NCBI GenBank assembly: GCA_036927565.1
Contig: JAYESD010000005.1
Span: forward strand, 153,780,023-153,844,022
DNA from: Tuctoria greenei
Lineage: Eukaryota; Streptophyta; Magnoliopsida; Poales; Poaceae
Direction: 5' to 3'
Length of the DNA: 64,000 bases
A model generated the notes under the pieces. It ran no database searches and was not told where the DNA came from. It was given only the letters and a program-made list of their open reading frames with translations. Shown piece after piece: positions 10,711-21,861 of this stretch (position 1 is its first letter; every line of letters starts with the position of its first letter). The translations under genes were made by a program, and so were the position numbers.

Positions 10711-11445
10711 ACTTTTTTACTAACTCGATTGCCTCTTTGAGTGTTGTAGGCCAATAAAATCCATGCCGGAAGGCTTTACCAACCAACGTGCGGGAAGACG
10801 CGTGGTTCCCACACTAGCGTTCTTGGATTTCCGCGAGGATCTCATGGCCTTCTTTCTCGGGCAATGCACCGCATTAGAACATCGTTGGCACCGCGCTGGT
10901 AGAAATCCCATTCTACCAGCGTGTATCTTTTAGCCAATCTGATCATTCGGTCAGTGGAAGCACCGTCTTCAGGGAGGATGTTATCTTTCAAGTAGCTCTG
11001 GGTCTTCAAGATCCATGCATCAGAGCTAACTTGAGCCTCTGGATCATGCGCGCTGGGTGGCTAAGAGCTTCCTACAGCGCCTACGATCCTTGTTGGACGC
11101 CATGGTAACAGGGCCACTGGGACTGCCAGCTTCGAGGTGATGGTCTCGCCCCCTTCACTCAAATTACTGGGCTGAGCAGTGGGTTTTGACAATCTCCTGA
11201 CAAAAACTCTGTCAGGAGCTTGAGCTCTGTTTGATGCTTTCATCGAGAGTTCATCAGCTTCAGCGTTGTTGAGACGTTGGACATGGTAGAGGTCTAGGAC
11301 ATCAACGTCCTATAGCTTCTGGACTTCAAGGAGGTAGGTAGCGAGTTGAGGGTTGTTGCAGCTGCATTCACCTTTGACTTGCTTGATGATGAGTTGCGAG
11401 TCAATCTTCACCATCAACTGCTTGACGCCATATGATAGTGCCACC
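10711..11445 (-). pseudogene. E1 second RNase H (end) and integrase zinc domain
   Basis: Read on the minus strand from the Tekay junction, this holds the end of the second (archaeal-like) RNase H domain, with the reading GTIIWRQAVDG and KIDSQLIIKQVKGEC. It then has the linker with LNNAEADELS and VRRLSKP, and the integrase zinc-binding region ending KAFRHGFYWPTTLKEAIEL and VKKCEACEFHA. Frameshifts occur near 10,780-10,830 and 11,045-11,060. The matching intact-order region in E3 is 37,930-38,700. Confidence 0.7.
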
Positions 11446-11450
11446 TTGAG

Positions 11451-14400
11451 TGTGACGCCCGGTTCCGAAAACTGAACCAAGCTAACGCATATGTGTGCCC
11501 AGGATGTTCAACACACATACACGAGTGATTCACAAATGATAAGCAGATAATTACCACAACTCAAATTATTAAATAAGTACTCTTATTACATAATTCATTA
11601 TATCCTCGAATACAAGCTCTAATGAATATTAATGACAAGTTCAACTAATGCAGCGGAAATAAACTAATTAAGCAACTAAGCAAAAGGGATAGCGCAGCTC
11701 CATGCAACACCACAGGTAAAGCTGACGGTAGACACGGCCTAGAACTCCGCATTATCACCGTTAAACTCACAATCCTGACCTGCAACTGTTGGGGGGGATT
11801 GCAAGAGTGAGTACATGTCGTACTCAGCAAGTGTGGAAAGTATGACATGTGGCTGATTCAAATGACGACAGTAATAATGGCTAAGTGCTGAAAAGTACAA
11901 TAAAACATGTGAAAAGCAATATATTATATTATATGTGAAGTAAACCCATCATAAACCATGTAACCATAATAATACCAGTCCATAATTCACCATTACCAAT
12001 AACCATAATCAATGTCATAAACCATAACCATAACCATAATCATAATATCAACCATATCCATTACCAGACCATAACCATTATCAAACCATAACCATCCCAA
12101 ATCCCAATTTCCCTCTAATCATGGAAGTTGTCCAGGTGCTCATAACCGGGAGCACGGCTATCATGATAGTTTTATTTAACTCTGCAGAGTTTGTACCTCT
12201 TTACCCACGTGTTCGTGATTTCATCACCCTTCGGCGACTAAGAACCTCCCTTATGCCCATGACCCGTCGGTCACATTACACACTTCCGTTGGTGTGTGGC
12301 CAAGAGATCACAAAATAGCCTTTACAAAGGGATTACTAGCCTATTTAGACCCCACTGAGGTTTCACCGGTGGCGATGCCTCCAACTGAGCACATCTTCAA
12401 CCAAGGGCCCCCTCTTGAGCCATTCGGATCCCAGGGTAGTCCCACCAATCATCAACAAACCCAATCTGACTACCCCTTCCCCGGGCATCCACAATGGTCC
12501 AAACAGCACTAGCAAAGCCCTAATTAATCAGCTACGCCGCACCCATACTTGGCCTCGTGGTGGCACTGTAGTCCTGGCTTATTCTCGCATGAACCGGTCC
12601 TTAGATCTAAAGCAAGCAAACCACCATAACATCCAACCCATCCACATACCAGGCTTGATTAGATCACCCATTACCATACCGTATCGACCAGTTCACATTA
12701 ACAAGAATATCATTAATACATAATTAAATGTGTAGTGTTGTTTTCCATCCCAATTAATTAAGCGAAGCAGAAAGGTAAAAACCCTTCCCGACTTTGTATC
12801 ATGTATTCCATGTGACAATGGTGGTTTAACAAAACTAGTAAACTTCCTACCATAGGATTTCCCATCAAATTGACACAGCATGCAGTTTTGCAAACAAAAC
12901 ATTTATTTTAAAACAGGATCAATATGCTTCAAGGACACTTGCCTTGCTCCGGCGGATAGGGTTGCTCAAGCGCTTTGAAGTCTTGATTTTGGAAATCCTT
13001 GTACACGACCTCTTGAGCACTTCCCTCTACTCGTGATCACACATACAAGAAAATACATACAAATCAACATAACGCACACACATTAATCAACATGCGATGA
13101 TATGCATGCATGCAAGGACCAATTAATTAATTAACTACGATTGTTTATTAATTAGATGCAACTAGTTCATACGTGTTCATATGAGTTTACGGGGGTTCTA
13201 GCGAGAATTAATGCTGCTGAAATTAAAATTATGGTGCAACTAAAATCAATTTATGTCTATTAGATCTAATGCGTCGCCAAAATTCGCAACGAGAAAGAAT
13301 CCTACCGTAGATCTGACGGCTTGACGGTCGCGGAACAAATGCGACGCGTAGACGAAGTGGATGGCGCAGCAGTCCCTCGGCGGCACGACGACGGCGACGA
13401 TCTCCGGCGGACGGTGGCACCCTCCTCTTTTTCTTCCTCTTCTTCCCCTCTTTTTTTTCTTCCTTTTCTTCCCCTGGCAGGCGCAGCCTCTGGACCCTTT
13501 TTCTTCTGTGCCGGCGGCGTTCCTGGAAGGCGGCGGCATTTCTGGGATCGGGGGGAAAACCTAGGGACATACGGTCCTTTTTATAGGCGCGGGAGTCACC
13601 GCGCGGGCGCGGAGTCGCGGGAGCGCGGGACTCGGCCGGCTCGTGTGGGATTCGGCGGTGTGCTGCGCGGGAGGCGGGGCCCAGCGCAGGCGGGTGCGGC
13701 GCGAGCGCGCGATGCGCGCGTTGAGGCGGGAGCGGGCGTGTGGGTCGGCGCGTGGGAGGCGGCTCGGGCAGGGCGCCAGCTCCGCGCGTGGGCGCGCGTG
13801 CCGCGTGGGGCGAGCGGGCCAGGCGGGTGGGGCCGGGAGTAGGCGGCGGGGCGATTCGGCGCGGAGGGCGGGAATAGGGAGGCGGGAGGCGGGAGCGGGG
13901 TTTTCGGCGGGGGGGGGGGGGGGGGGGGGAGCGGGAGCGGAATTCGGGGCGGGGTGGCGCGGTCGGCGCGAAAATCGGCGGGGCTGGGGCGTGGGACCCA
14001 GGGGCGGGGCGGGAGCGATCGAGGCGGGGGCCTCAGGCGGCGGGGCCGGTCGGGCGACTGAGCGCGGGGTGGCGCGCGCGCGGGCCCAGGGGGCGGCGCG
14101 GTCGGCTCCGCGCTGGAGGCGGCGGGGTGTCGGTGCTGGCTGGGCCGGTCGGCGGCCTGGCCGGCGGCTTTTTTTTTCTTTTCTTTTTTTTCTTCATATT
14201 ATTATTATTATATTTTATTATTTATATTTTATTTATTTTATTTATCTATTTATTTTACTCGTTTATTATTTTATATATATATTATTATATTATTATTTAT
14301 GTTTTATTATTTTTATTTATCTTATTTATATATATATTTTTCTTTATTAAAAAATTTATTTATATATATTTCTTTTATATATTATTATTATTTTATATTT

Positions 14401-14551
14401 ATTCTCTAATACAAGATTTAGGCTATAATTATTATTTTTTTTCGTCATTTTGCTACACCATATATGTATGTTTTATCTTTTCTTTTATTCTATTAATATT
14501 TAATGCATGATCATGTATGCAATGCAGGATGCGAAAATTGAGGGTGTTACA
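11451..14551 (-). repeat. E5 3' LTR (3.1 kb)
   Basis: The minus strand reads TGTAACACCCTC at 14551 and ends GGGCGTCACA at 11451, a classic Tekay pair. It has three parts: an AT-rich start with TA-rich simple repeats (14,170-14,530), a very GC-rich block (13,300-14,160, including a run of G at 13,909-13,929), and a long mixed remainder holding the GGTTATGG-type tract (about 11,985-12,110). Frames in the GC-rich block code only Arg/Gly/Ala/Pro strings and are not genes. Confidence 0.9.
13578..13585 (-). promoter_or_regulatory. E5 LTR TATA box
   Basis: CCTATAAAAAGG on the minus strand sits at the end of the GC-rich block, with the pyrimidine-rich ATGTCCCTAGG just downstream. Transcription would start near 13,550. 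About 965 bp of U3 lies upstream of it. Confidence 0.6.
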
Positions 14552-14819
14552 AACCTACCCCCTTAAAGTGAATCTCGCCCTCGAGATTCGATAGCGTGGA
14601 GAAAAGGTGCGGGAATTCTGCCTTCAGGTCTTCTTCACGTTCCCACGTAGCTTCGGATTCTGTATGGTGTTTCCATTGCACTTTGCACCAATGGATCCTC
14701 TTATTTCTCGTGACCCTTTCCTTCACGTCCAAGATCTTGATAGGTTGCTCGACATAAGCAAATCCTCCTGAAGTTCTAACTCGTCCATCGGCACTTGTTC
14801 TTCCGGCACTCTGAGACAC
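14547..14819 (-). pseudogene. E5 chromodomain tail of integrase
   Basis: This is the C-terminal chromodomain that directs chromovirus integration to marked chromatin. The key pattern is YVEQPIKILDVKERVTRNK, then VQWKHHTESEATWE and EDLKAEFPHLF, the aromatic-cage type fold of the Tekay clade. It should be in frame with the pol ORF ending near 14,723. A missing base near 14,762 (GGATTTGCTTATGTC, where LTYVEQP is expected) puts it in another frame, so integrase would lack it. Confidence 0.85.
14552..14568 (-). other. E5 polypurine tract
   Basis: AAGGGGGTAGGTTTG on the minus strand lies against the TGTAACACCC start of the 3' LTR. Its position and purine content fit the plus-strand primer. Confidence 0.75.
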
Positions 14820-16717
14820 TTCTTGAGTTGAGACACGTGAAACACATCATGTACGTCTGAAAGATGAGCTGGCATCTCCAACTTATATGCTACTTCTCCT
14901 CTTTTGTCCAAAATCTTGAATGGTCCAATATAGCGAGGTGCGACCTTGCCTCTTATGTTAAACCTCTTATGACCTCTCATAGGTGACACCTTGAGGTAAA
15001 CAAAATCTCCTATTTCAAAGGCTAATTTCCTTCTCCTATTGTCCGCATATCCTTTTTGTCTTGATTGGGCAGCCCTCAAGTTTTCACGAATTATCTGGAC
15101 TTGCTTTTCGGCTTCTTGCAACACATCCGGACCAAATACTTGAGTTTCTCCTGTTTCATTCCGAAACAAGGGAGTCCTACACTTCCTCCCGTATAGTGCT
15201 TCATAGGGTGACATTTTCAAGCTGGCTTGGTAACTATTGTTGTATGAAAATTCTGCGTATGGCAAGCTTTTGTCCCAACTTTTCCCATGCTTTAAAGCAC
15301 CAGCTCTTAACATATCCTCCAAAATCTGATTCCTCCTCTCGGTTTGTCCATCCGTTTGAGGATGATATGCTGAACTAAAATTCAACCTCGTTCCCAAAGC
15401 TTCATGCAACTTTTGCCAAAATCTGGAGGTAAATTGAGAACCTCTATCCGAGACTATCTTCTTCGGTACTCCGTGTCGACACACAATATGCTCCATGTAT
15501 ATTTCGGCCAATCGTGCAGCTGTATATTTGGTCTTCACAGGGACAAAATGAGCTGACTTGGTTAAGCGATCCACAATTACCCAAATTGAGTCATACCCGG
15601 ACTGAGTACGTGGTAACCCAACTATGAAGTCCATTCCAATTTCTTCCCACGTCCATTTCGGAATCTTCAGCGGCTGCAATAATCCGGCTGGTCTTTGATG
15701 TTCCGCCTTGACTCGTTGGCACACATCACATAGTGCTACGTATTCAGCCATGTCCTTCTTCATGCTATCCCACCAATAGCAAGTCTTCAAGTCTGTGTAC
15801 ATCTTCGTACAACCGGGGTTAATTGAGTAAGGCGAGTCATGTGCCTCCTTTAATATTGTCTCCCGAATATGCCTTATGTTAGGTACTACAATCCTCTTTC
15901 CAAGCCATAAGGTACCCTGTTCGTCCTCATCAAATCTGAATTCTCTCCCATCTTCTATTCTTTCCTTGATTTCCTTGATCTCCTCATCTGTGGTCTGTGC
16001 TTCTCGAATTTCTTGCTCCAAGGTCGGATTTAACTCCATCATCTCCATCTCATTTACAAACCCGAGGTTCAACCGTTCAAACTCCTTACATAACTTGAAT
16101 GGTAACTCTCGAACCGTGAGTTGACGATTTACTCCTTTTCTACTCAAAGCATCGGCCACTACATTGGCTTTTCTCGGATGATAGTTGATCCCCAAATCAT
16201 AATCTTTGATGAGCTCTAACCATCTTCGTTGCCTCAAGTTCAGATCCGTTTGTGTGAAAATATACTTCAAATTCTTATGATCCGTGTAAATTTCACACCT
16301 ATGTCCCAGAATATAGTGTCTCCAAATCTTCAATGCATGTACCACGGCTGCGAGTTCTAAATCAAGTGTTGGGTAATTCTGCTCATGTTTCTTCAATTGT
16401 CTTGATGCATAGGCGACCACTTGACCTTCTTGCATAAGCACACATCCGAGTCCTTGTCTTGATGCGTCACAATAAATATCAAAACTCTTGCTTACATCCG
16501 GCAATACCAAAACTGGGGCTGTTGTTAACCTCTTCTTCAACTCCTCAAAACTGTTTTGACAAGCTTCAGTCCATCCAAAAGCCTTTCCCTTCATTAGCAA
16601 TTCCGTCATTGGCTTGGCTATTTTGGAGAAGTCCTTGATGAATCGACGGTAATATCCAGCCATTCCAAGAAAACTCCTTATTTCCTTGACGTTCTGTGGC
16701 GGTTCCCACTTAAGCAC
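14723..16717 (-). CDS. E5 pol segment: RT end, RNase H, integrase
   Basis: This is a 664-codon open frame. It starts in the RT connection (FLGMAGYYRRFIKDFSKIA), continues through RNase H (FDIYCDASRQGLGCVLMQ, then YTDHKNLKYIF and KANVVADALSRK), then the integrase zinc finger (HDSPYSINPGCTKMYTDLK, CDVCQRVKAEH) and the DDE core (GMDFIVGLPRT, VSDRGSQFTS, DGQTERRNQILEDML). The GPF region PRYIGPFKILDKRGEVAYKL and HVSQLKKCLR follow. It is an internal part of one gag-pol polyprotein, broken at 16,700 by a frameshift and at 14,762 before the chromodomain. Confidence 0.9.
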   Translation of the reverse strand: MLKWEPPQNVKEIRSFLGMAGYYRRFIKDFSKIAKPMTELLMKGKAFGWTEACQNSFEELKKRLTTAPVLVLPDVSKSFDIYCDASRQGLGCVLMQEGQVVAYASRQLKKHEQNYPTLDLELAAVVHALKIWRHYILGHRCEIYTDHKNLKYIFTQTDLNLRQRRWLELIKDYDLGINYHPRKANVVADALSRKGVNRQLTVRELPFKLCKEFERLNLGFVNEMEMMELNPTLEQEIREAQTTDEEIKEIKERIEDGREFRFDEDEQGTLWLGKRIVVPNIRHIRETILKEAHDSPYSINPGCTKMYTDLKTCYWWDSMKKDMAEYVALCDVCQRVKAEHQRPAGLLQPLKIPKWTWEEIGMDFIVGLPRTQSGYDSIWVIVDRLTKSAHFVPVKTKYTAARLAEIYMEHIVCRHGVPKKIVSDRGSQFTSRFWQKLHEALGTRLNFSSAYHPQTDGQTERRNQILEDMLRAGALKHGKSWDKSLPYAEFSYNNSYQASLKMSPYEALYGRKCRTPLFRNETGETQVFGPDVLQEAEKQVQIIRENLRAAQSRQKGYADNRRRKLAFEIGDFVYLKVSPMRGHKRFNIRGKVAPRYIGPFKILDKRGEVAYKLEMPAHLSDVHDVFHVSQLKKCLRVPEEQVPMDELELQEDLLMSSNLSRSWT

Positions 16718-17467
16718 ATCTCTCTCACCTTCCCTGTGTCAATTGATACTCCTCCTCCGGAAATAATGTGGCCTAAGAAAGAAACTTCCCGTAACCAGAA
16801 TTGAAATTTACTGAACTTGGCATACAATTGGTGTTCCCGTAGCTTCTGCAATGTAAGCCCCAAGTGTTCCTTATGTTCCTTCTCATCCTTCGAGTAGATC
16901 ATAATATCATCAATAGACACCACAACGAACTTGTCCAAGTACTCCATGAAGACTTTATTCATGAGGTACATAAAGTAGGCAGACGCATTTGTCAATCCAA
17001 AAGACATCACGGTGTACTCATAAGATCCATATCGTGTCCTAAAAGCTATCTTGGGTATGTCCGACGGTCTAATCTTCATTTGAAAGTATCCTGACCTCAA
17101 ATCAATCTTGGAGAAGACACAAGCACCCTTCGTCTGATCAAACAAGTCTTCTATGCGGGGGCAAGGTGTACTTGTTCTTGATTGTTACCTCGTTGAGAGC
17201 TCAGTAATCCACGCACATCCTTTGGGATCCATCCTTCTTGTCCACAAATAGAACGGGCGCTCCCCAAGGTGAAGAGCTAGGGCGAATGAAACCCTTCTCT
17301 AATTGCTCTTGAATTTGTTTCTTGAGCTCTGCTAATTCCATAGAAGGCATCCTATACGACCTCTTAGCTACAGGTGCAGTTCCAGGTATTAAATCAATAA
17401 CGAACTCAATATCTCGATCGGGGTGGCATACCTGGCAACTCTTCCGGAAACACATCCAAAAATTCAC
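16678..17467 (-). pseudogene. E5 reverse transcriptase, N-terminal and palm part
   Basis: Two frames make up the RT. 17201-17467 has DLIPGTAPVAKRSYRMPS and the following MELAELKKQIQEQLEKGFIR, then WGAPVLFVDKKDGS. 16678-17145 has CVFSKIDLRSGYFQMKIRP, AFRTRYGSYEYTVMSFGLTN and the catalytic SIDDIMIYSKD. The residue before IDDI is Ser where Phe is usual. Frames break near 17,150-17,200 and at about 16,700. Confidence 0.85.
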
Positions 17468-17484
17468 ACACTACCCGGAATCTC

Positions 17485-18000
17485 CTAAATTGCGGCACCA
17501 TCCATATGATTCAATTCCAATTGCTTCGGTGCGGTTTGAGATGCTTCAAATTCTATGGTGATCCCTTCTTCATTGGTCAACTTCACCGTCTTCGTGGCAC
17601 ACTCAATAACTCCATTGTGCTTCCTCAACCAGTCCATACCAAGTATAATATCCAACCCTTGAGAATCTAAAACAATGAGGTTGGCAGAGAAGTCTACCCC
17701 CCTTATTCTAAGGCCTACTTTTGGACATACTATATTTGTCCTCATCTCTCCTCCAGGAGACTTAACCAATAGAGTAAACTTCATATGAGAGATAGGCAAA
17801 CTATACTTGGCAACATACTTCGATGCAATGAATGAATGCGATGCTCCAGAATCAAATAACATAGTCGCGGGGTTAGAGTTGGCGTGAAACATACCAATGA
17901 CCACGTCATCCGCTTGTTGAGCATCCTCCGTAGAGACATGGTTCACGTTACCACGAGCAAAATTCTGCTGTCCACGGCTTCCTTGTGGCTGTCCCTCCAT
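17485..18000 (-). CDS. E5 aspartic protease segment of the polyprotein
   Basis: This frame includes the retropepsin motif MLFDSGASHSFIASKYVAKY around residues 45-65, the conserved MRTNIVCPKVGLRI strand and the second signature IILGMDWLRKHNGVIECATK. The protease would cut the gag-pol polyprotein inside the particle. It sits between the gag knuckle and RT. The frame ends near 17,485, before RT. Confidence 0.85.
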   Translation of the reverse strand: MEGQPQGSRGQQNFARGNVNHVSTEDAQQADDVVIGMFHANSNPATMLFDSGASHSFIASKYVAKYSLPISHMKFTLLVKSPGGEMRTNIVCPKVGLRIRGVDFSANLIVLDSQGLDIILGMDWLRKHNGVIECATKTVKLTNEEGITIEFEASQTAPKQLELNHMDGAAI

Positions 18001-18375
18001 TAGGTCTTAGGTTTTGCCTCGGTGCATTGCTTTCTTGACCAAGGCCCGACTTAGGACATTGATGCGCAAAGTGTCCAGCTTCTCCACAAGTATAACACTT
18101 CTTAACTCCACCAGAATTACTGGGACGAGCTTGGTTTTGATTATTGGCTCCAGGAAAATCAGCACGAGGTGCATAAGGCATTGGAGGCCTAGGTGCTTGC
18201 ATAACAGGGCGCTGCTGCACAAACTGAGTTGGGCGCGGTGCATAACCAGGGCGCTGAGCAGGAATAGAGGAGCTGTAATGAGGCGCATTGGGCAGCACAA
18301 AGCGAGGGCGCACATTACTTCCTTGTTGTTGTCCATGATATGGCGCCTTCCTCTTGTTGTCTTGTTCCATCTCAC
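18001..18375 (-). pseudogene. E5 gag, C-terminal part with zinc knuckle
   Basis: The visible gag end has a Pro/Gln-rich stretch and an intact CCHC knuckle (KCYTCGEAGHFAHQCPK). This nucleocapsid part binds the element RNA. The N-terminal capsid lies in the gap at 18376-18475, so the gene is partial. The frame crosses the Ns into unrelated E1 RT sequence; that fusion is an artefact of the gap. Confidence 0.8.
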
Positions 18376-18475
18376 NNNNNNNNNNNNNNNNNNNNNNNNN
18401 NNNNNNNNNNNNNNNNNNNNNNNNNNNNNNNNNNNNNNNNNNNNNNNNNNNNNNNNNNNNNNNNNNNNNNNNNNN
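18376..18475. other. Assembly gap (100 N)
   Basis: Exactly 100 Ns are present, a standard placeholder of unknown length. By comparison with E3 and with a normal Tekay element, the gap should hide the gag start and 5' LTR of E5 (several kb) and about 0.9 kb of E1 between the RT end and the second RNase H. Left of it is Tekay gag; right of it is E1 RT. Confidence 0.95.
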
Positions 18476-19474
18476 GTAAAGCAAAAGAGGCTCACCAGGC
18501 TCCAGAGCTACCAAGATTTGTAGTGTGGTGAGGAGTTGCTTGAGCTTCTGGAATTCCTTATCTACTTCTTCGGACCAATGGAATGGCCTGGACTTCCTCA
18601 ATAGCTTGAAGAAGGGAAGCGCCCGCTCTACCTGTCTTGAGATGAACCAGCTGAGCGCAGTTAGACATCTAGTTAGCTTCTGGACATCCTTGATGTGGGT
18701 TGGGGTCCTCATCTCTTCTATAGCCTTGATATTCAACGGTTTTGCCTCAATTCCTCGATGAGTAACCTAGAATCCAAGGAGCTTCCCGGAGCTAACCTCA
18801 AAGAAACATTTGTCCGGGTTTAGCTTGGTGTGCGTCATGCACAGCTTGTCGAAGACGGCTTGCAGGTTATCAAGGAGTGATTCCTTGTTCTTCACTTTCA
18901 TGATGATGTCATCGACGTAGACCTCCACCAAGTCCCTAATGAGTTCTCCAAATGTTTTGTGCATGGCTCGCACAAAAGTTGAAGCAGCGTTTTTGAGACT
19001 GAATGGCATAACAGTGTAACAATGCAACCCATCTACTGTTATGAAGGCATTATGCTCTTCGTCCTCCCTAGACATTTGGATCTGATGATATCCAGAGTAT
19101 GCATCTAGGAAACACAATAGCTCGCACCCGGAGGTGGAGTCCACTATCTGGTCTATCCTAGGTAGTGGAAATGGGTCTTTTGGACATGCCTTATTCAAGG
19201 TGATGTAGTCGATGCAGATCCGAAGCTTCCCACCAGCTTTTGGTACGACGGCTGTGTTTGCCAGCCATCGTGGATGATGAACCTCCTTGATAAAAGGAGC
19301 TTCAAGTAGCTTCTTGATTTCTTGTCTAATGAAGTTTAGCCTCTCGACTGATTGCTTCTGGGGCTTCTGATGTATCGGATGTGCGTCGAGATATATCTTC
19401 AGGCTATGCTCAATCACCTCTCTAGGGATCCCAGGCATTTGTGACGGTTGCCATGCAAACACGTCGATGTTCAC
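18476..19474 (-). pseudogene. E1 reverse transcriptase
   Basis: An almost continuous RT is read on the minus strand. It has KLRICIDYITLNKACPKDPF and the following LPRIDQIVDS, then LLCFLDAYSGYHQIQMS, VMPFSLKNAASTFVRAM and the catalytic VEVYVDDIIMKVKNKES. The thumb/connection begins IKDVQKLTRCLTALSWFISR after a stop near 18,767. In E3 the FV-R-AM position is a stop codon; here Arg is kept. The 5' side runs to about 19,474, and the 3' side is cut by the gap. Confidence 0.85.
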
Positions 19475-19499
19475 CCGGAGGAAAGTGATGAGCGTGAGT

Positions 19500-20400
19500 T
19501 CCTATTTATTGTCTAGACCTTCCAATATACGGGTGGTCTGGGCAGCATCAAAACCGATTTGGACGACTTTGATGGTTATGTCGGTGTCGTCGCTTGGTGG
19601 CACACGTGGTGCAAAGGTTGAGCCTCGATGGACAGAGCTTGGAGGTTGGGCAGCTTGCTCCTTGTCGGATGCTTCCTCCTATGTTGTTGCAAGCACGTGG
19701 AGTTCTTCCAATGCAGAATGCCTGAAGGTGTCGGCATCTTCAACACCAAGTAGCCGTAGTGAGCTGCAGCCATAAGCCTATATAGGGTTGGCCTGCCAAG
19801 GATGGCGTTGAAAGGAAGGCTGATGTGCGCCACATCGAAGACCAACTTCTCGGTCCTCTAATTCTCCCTAGTACCAATGGTCACTGGGATTGTAACGGAC
19901 CCAAGAGGAGAGCTAGCTCCCAGACCTACCATAGAGAATGGACGTTAGGGGTGAATGTATAAAAGAATGAGTTGGATCTTCATGAACGCTTCGTAACTGA
20001 GGAGGTTGAGTATCGCACCTCATCTATCAGGACATGATAGAGTTGGACATCGTTAATGGTAGGAGAAACCATCAACGGCAGTTGGCCAGCTCTGATCATG
20101 TTTCTTGGGTAACCTGAAGCATCAAAAGTGATGGCAGTGCCCATCCACTTCCGATGGGGTTCAGCCTTAGCGGTGGGAGCTGCGACAGCCATCTCCTAAC
20201 GCAACGTCTTGAGGACGTACCGAGAGGTGATATCCCATGACCCTCCATATATTGTATGGAGAATCTTCCAACGCTCATTGTTAGAGACGTCGGAATCATT
20301 GCCGACGGTGTTGTAGACGACCTTTAGGACCTTCTTGGGGTCCTGGAAGCCTAGCTCTTGATCAGCCGGAGCTTTGTCGACCTTCTGTTTTCCTTCCCGT
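19500..20400 (-). pseudogene. E1 protease region, active site broken
   Basis: This region matches the E3 protease at 35,100-35,960: DPKKVLKVVYNTVGND, DITSRYVLKTLR, WMGTAITFDASGYPRNMI, LPLMVSPTINDVQLYHV and the late strand LPFNAILGRPTLYRLMAAAH. In E3 the active site reads VMVDGGSGLNLISFEAF. Here the reading LIDEVRYSTSS shows that a base was lost inside the motif near 20,020, so the catalytic DGG turn is not made. Confidence 0.75.
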
Positions 20401-21845
20401 TGGTGGAAAAGGAGCTTCTTCTCAACGCTTGTTGAAGCGTTCAACAAGACGTTGGACCTCGTGACAATGTTCAAGATTGTGAGTGTCCATTTCGTGAATC
20501 GGACTCCACATCTTTTGACCGCCGCTGTCTTCAGACGATGGTCGTGGACATTTTTCGGGGCGTGGCCCTCGGCCACCCAGAGCTACAGCTGCAGCAGCAG
20601 TAGGCATGCCGACCAACAACTTCTTCTTGCCATTGGACTTTTTCTTCTTTTTTCCACTGTCAGTGGCAGTGGCTTTAGTCTTGGAGTAGTTTTTACCATC
20701 CTCCTAAGCTGGTTTGGAGTGCATCTCTTGGCCCTCTGCAGCCCTAGCACATTTGTCAGCTAGGATGAAGAGTTCCGTGACACTGCTGACTTCTTTTGTT
20801 GCCAGCTTCTCCAACATCTTCTTATCTCTAACCGCCTGTCGAAATGCGACGATGAAAGAAGCATTGGAGACAGAAGGGATTGTGTTTCTCACCTAAGAAA
20901 ATTACTAGATGAACAATTGTAGCGACTCTCCTGACTTTTGTTGCACGATAAGCAGATCCAACTTGGTGCCAGGTCGGGTGTAGGAGCTCTCGAAGTTGGT
21001 GGTGAATTGGCGGCATAGCTCCACCCAACTATTGATGGAGTCAGGTGGAAGACTCATGAACCAGGACCTAGTTGTCCCACATAGAGCAACAGTGAAGTAG
21101 TTGGCCATCACGGTCTCATTGCCTCCCACCGCGAGAATGGCAGGGGAGAGGAACTCAACAGGGTTGACAGTCCCGTCATACTTCTCCAGCAAATGAGGTC
21201 AGAACTTCTATGTCCATTGGACCATGTGAAGGTGCACGGACAGAGCCGAACAATCGCCCCCTACTCCCAATGGAGAAGAGTTTTCATGTGCAGCTCGCCT
21301 CTCCCAAGCACGATCCATGAGAATGTGGTTGTCCTGCTGCCTGTATCGGCGGTCAAGCTCCGACCGCAGACCATTCGTTGAGAGACTTGATGTCGTATAA
21401 GTGCGACGTGCCCTATAGGGTAGTGATGTCACTTGTTGGGAGGGCACACACCTTCGGTGCTGTGACTCCTAAGGACCAAGTATACCAGACAAGGACCTGT
21501 TTCTTGAAGGTGCCCAGCAGGGGGCGAACCTTGGTTATTGATGGCATTGGTCGCGGCTGCAACCAGATGTTGCACATTAGTACGCTACTGTTCCATCGCA
21601 CCCTGAGATGCTCTGGGTGCAGGTGGACGCTGAAGAAGGGTCTGCGCTGCATTCAGCGCGTTCTCGGGGTTGTTCGTCGATGTAGTGACCGATGCAAAAA
21701 CACCATCTTGCAGTGATGGTGGTGGTGGTGGTGGAACAACACCCGCCAGGACAACAGCGTTAGCCGGCTGCTGCATGTTGGAGGGATTTTCTCCAGCAGG
21801 CTACTCAGCGTGGTCGCTGGATGATCCTGCGGTGGAATTCACCAT
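20401..21845 (-). pseudogene. E1 gag
   Basis: The start at 21845 is set by MVN after the primer site. The capsid core has NETVMANYFTVALCGTTRSW, FMSLPPDSINSWVELCRQF, and the conserved IVAFRQAVRDKKMLEKLATK at about 20,800-20,860. The knuckle reads WSPIHEMDTHNLEHC where E3 has WCPIHKTNRHNLEDC, so its first Cys is Ser. Stops and frame changes near 20,900, 21,200 and 21,450 break the gene. Confidence 0.8.
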
Positions 21846-21861
21846 CTCAAAATCTCAGGTG

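Larger units (their letters stand above)
11451..18375 (-). mobile_element. E5: Tekay-type chromovirus (Ty3/gypsy), cut by an assembly gap
   Basis: The 3' LTR (14551 to 11451) and most of gag-pol are present. On the minus strand the order is gag zinc knuckle, protease, RT, RNase H, integrase, chromodomain, LTR. The LTR limits TGTAACACCC and GGGCGTCACA, its ~3.1 kb length and the chromodomain all match the Tekay/Del clade. The start of gag and the 5' LTR fall in the 100-N gap. It inserted in E1 inside the second RNase H. TTGAG at 11446-11450 is the candidate duplication, and its partner is hidden by the gap. Confidence 0.9.

Noticed and set aside
13321..14510. Long plus-strand ORFs (up to 235 codons) rich in Gly, Arg, Ala, then Phe/Tyr/Ile
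   Set aside because: They lie in the GC-rich and AT-rich blocks of the Tekay LTR. Their residues only mirror base composition and they run against the element.
18007..18736. An apparent fusion of a Tekay gag knuckle with an E1 reverse transcriptase
   Set aside because: The frame passes through 100 Ns of unknown true length; the two halves belong to different elements.
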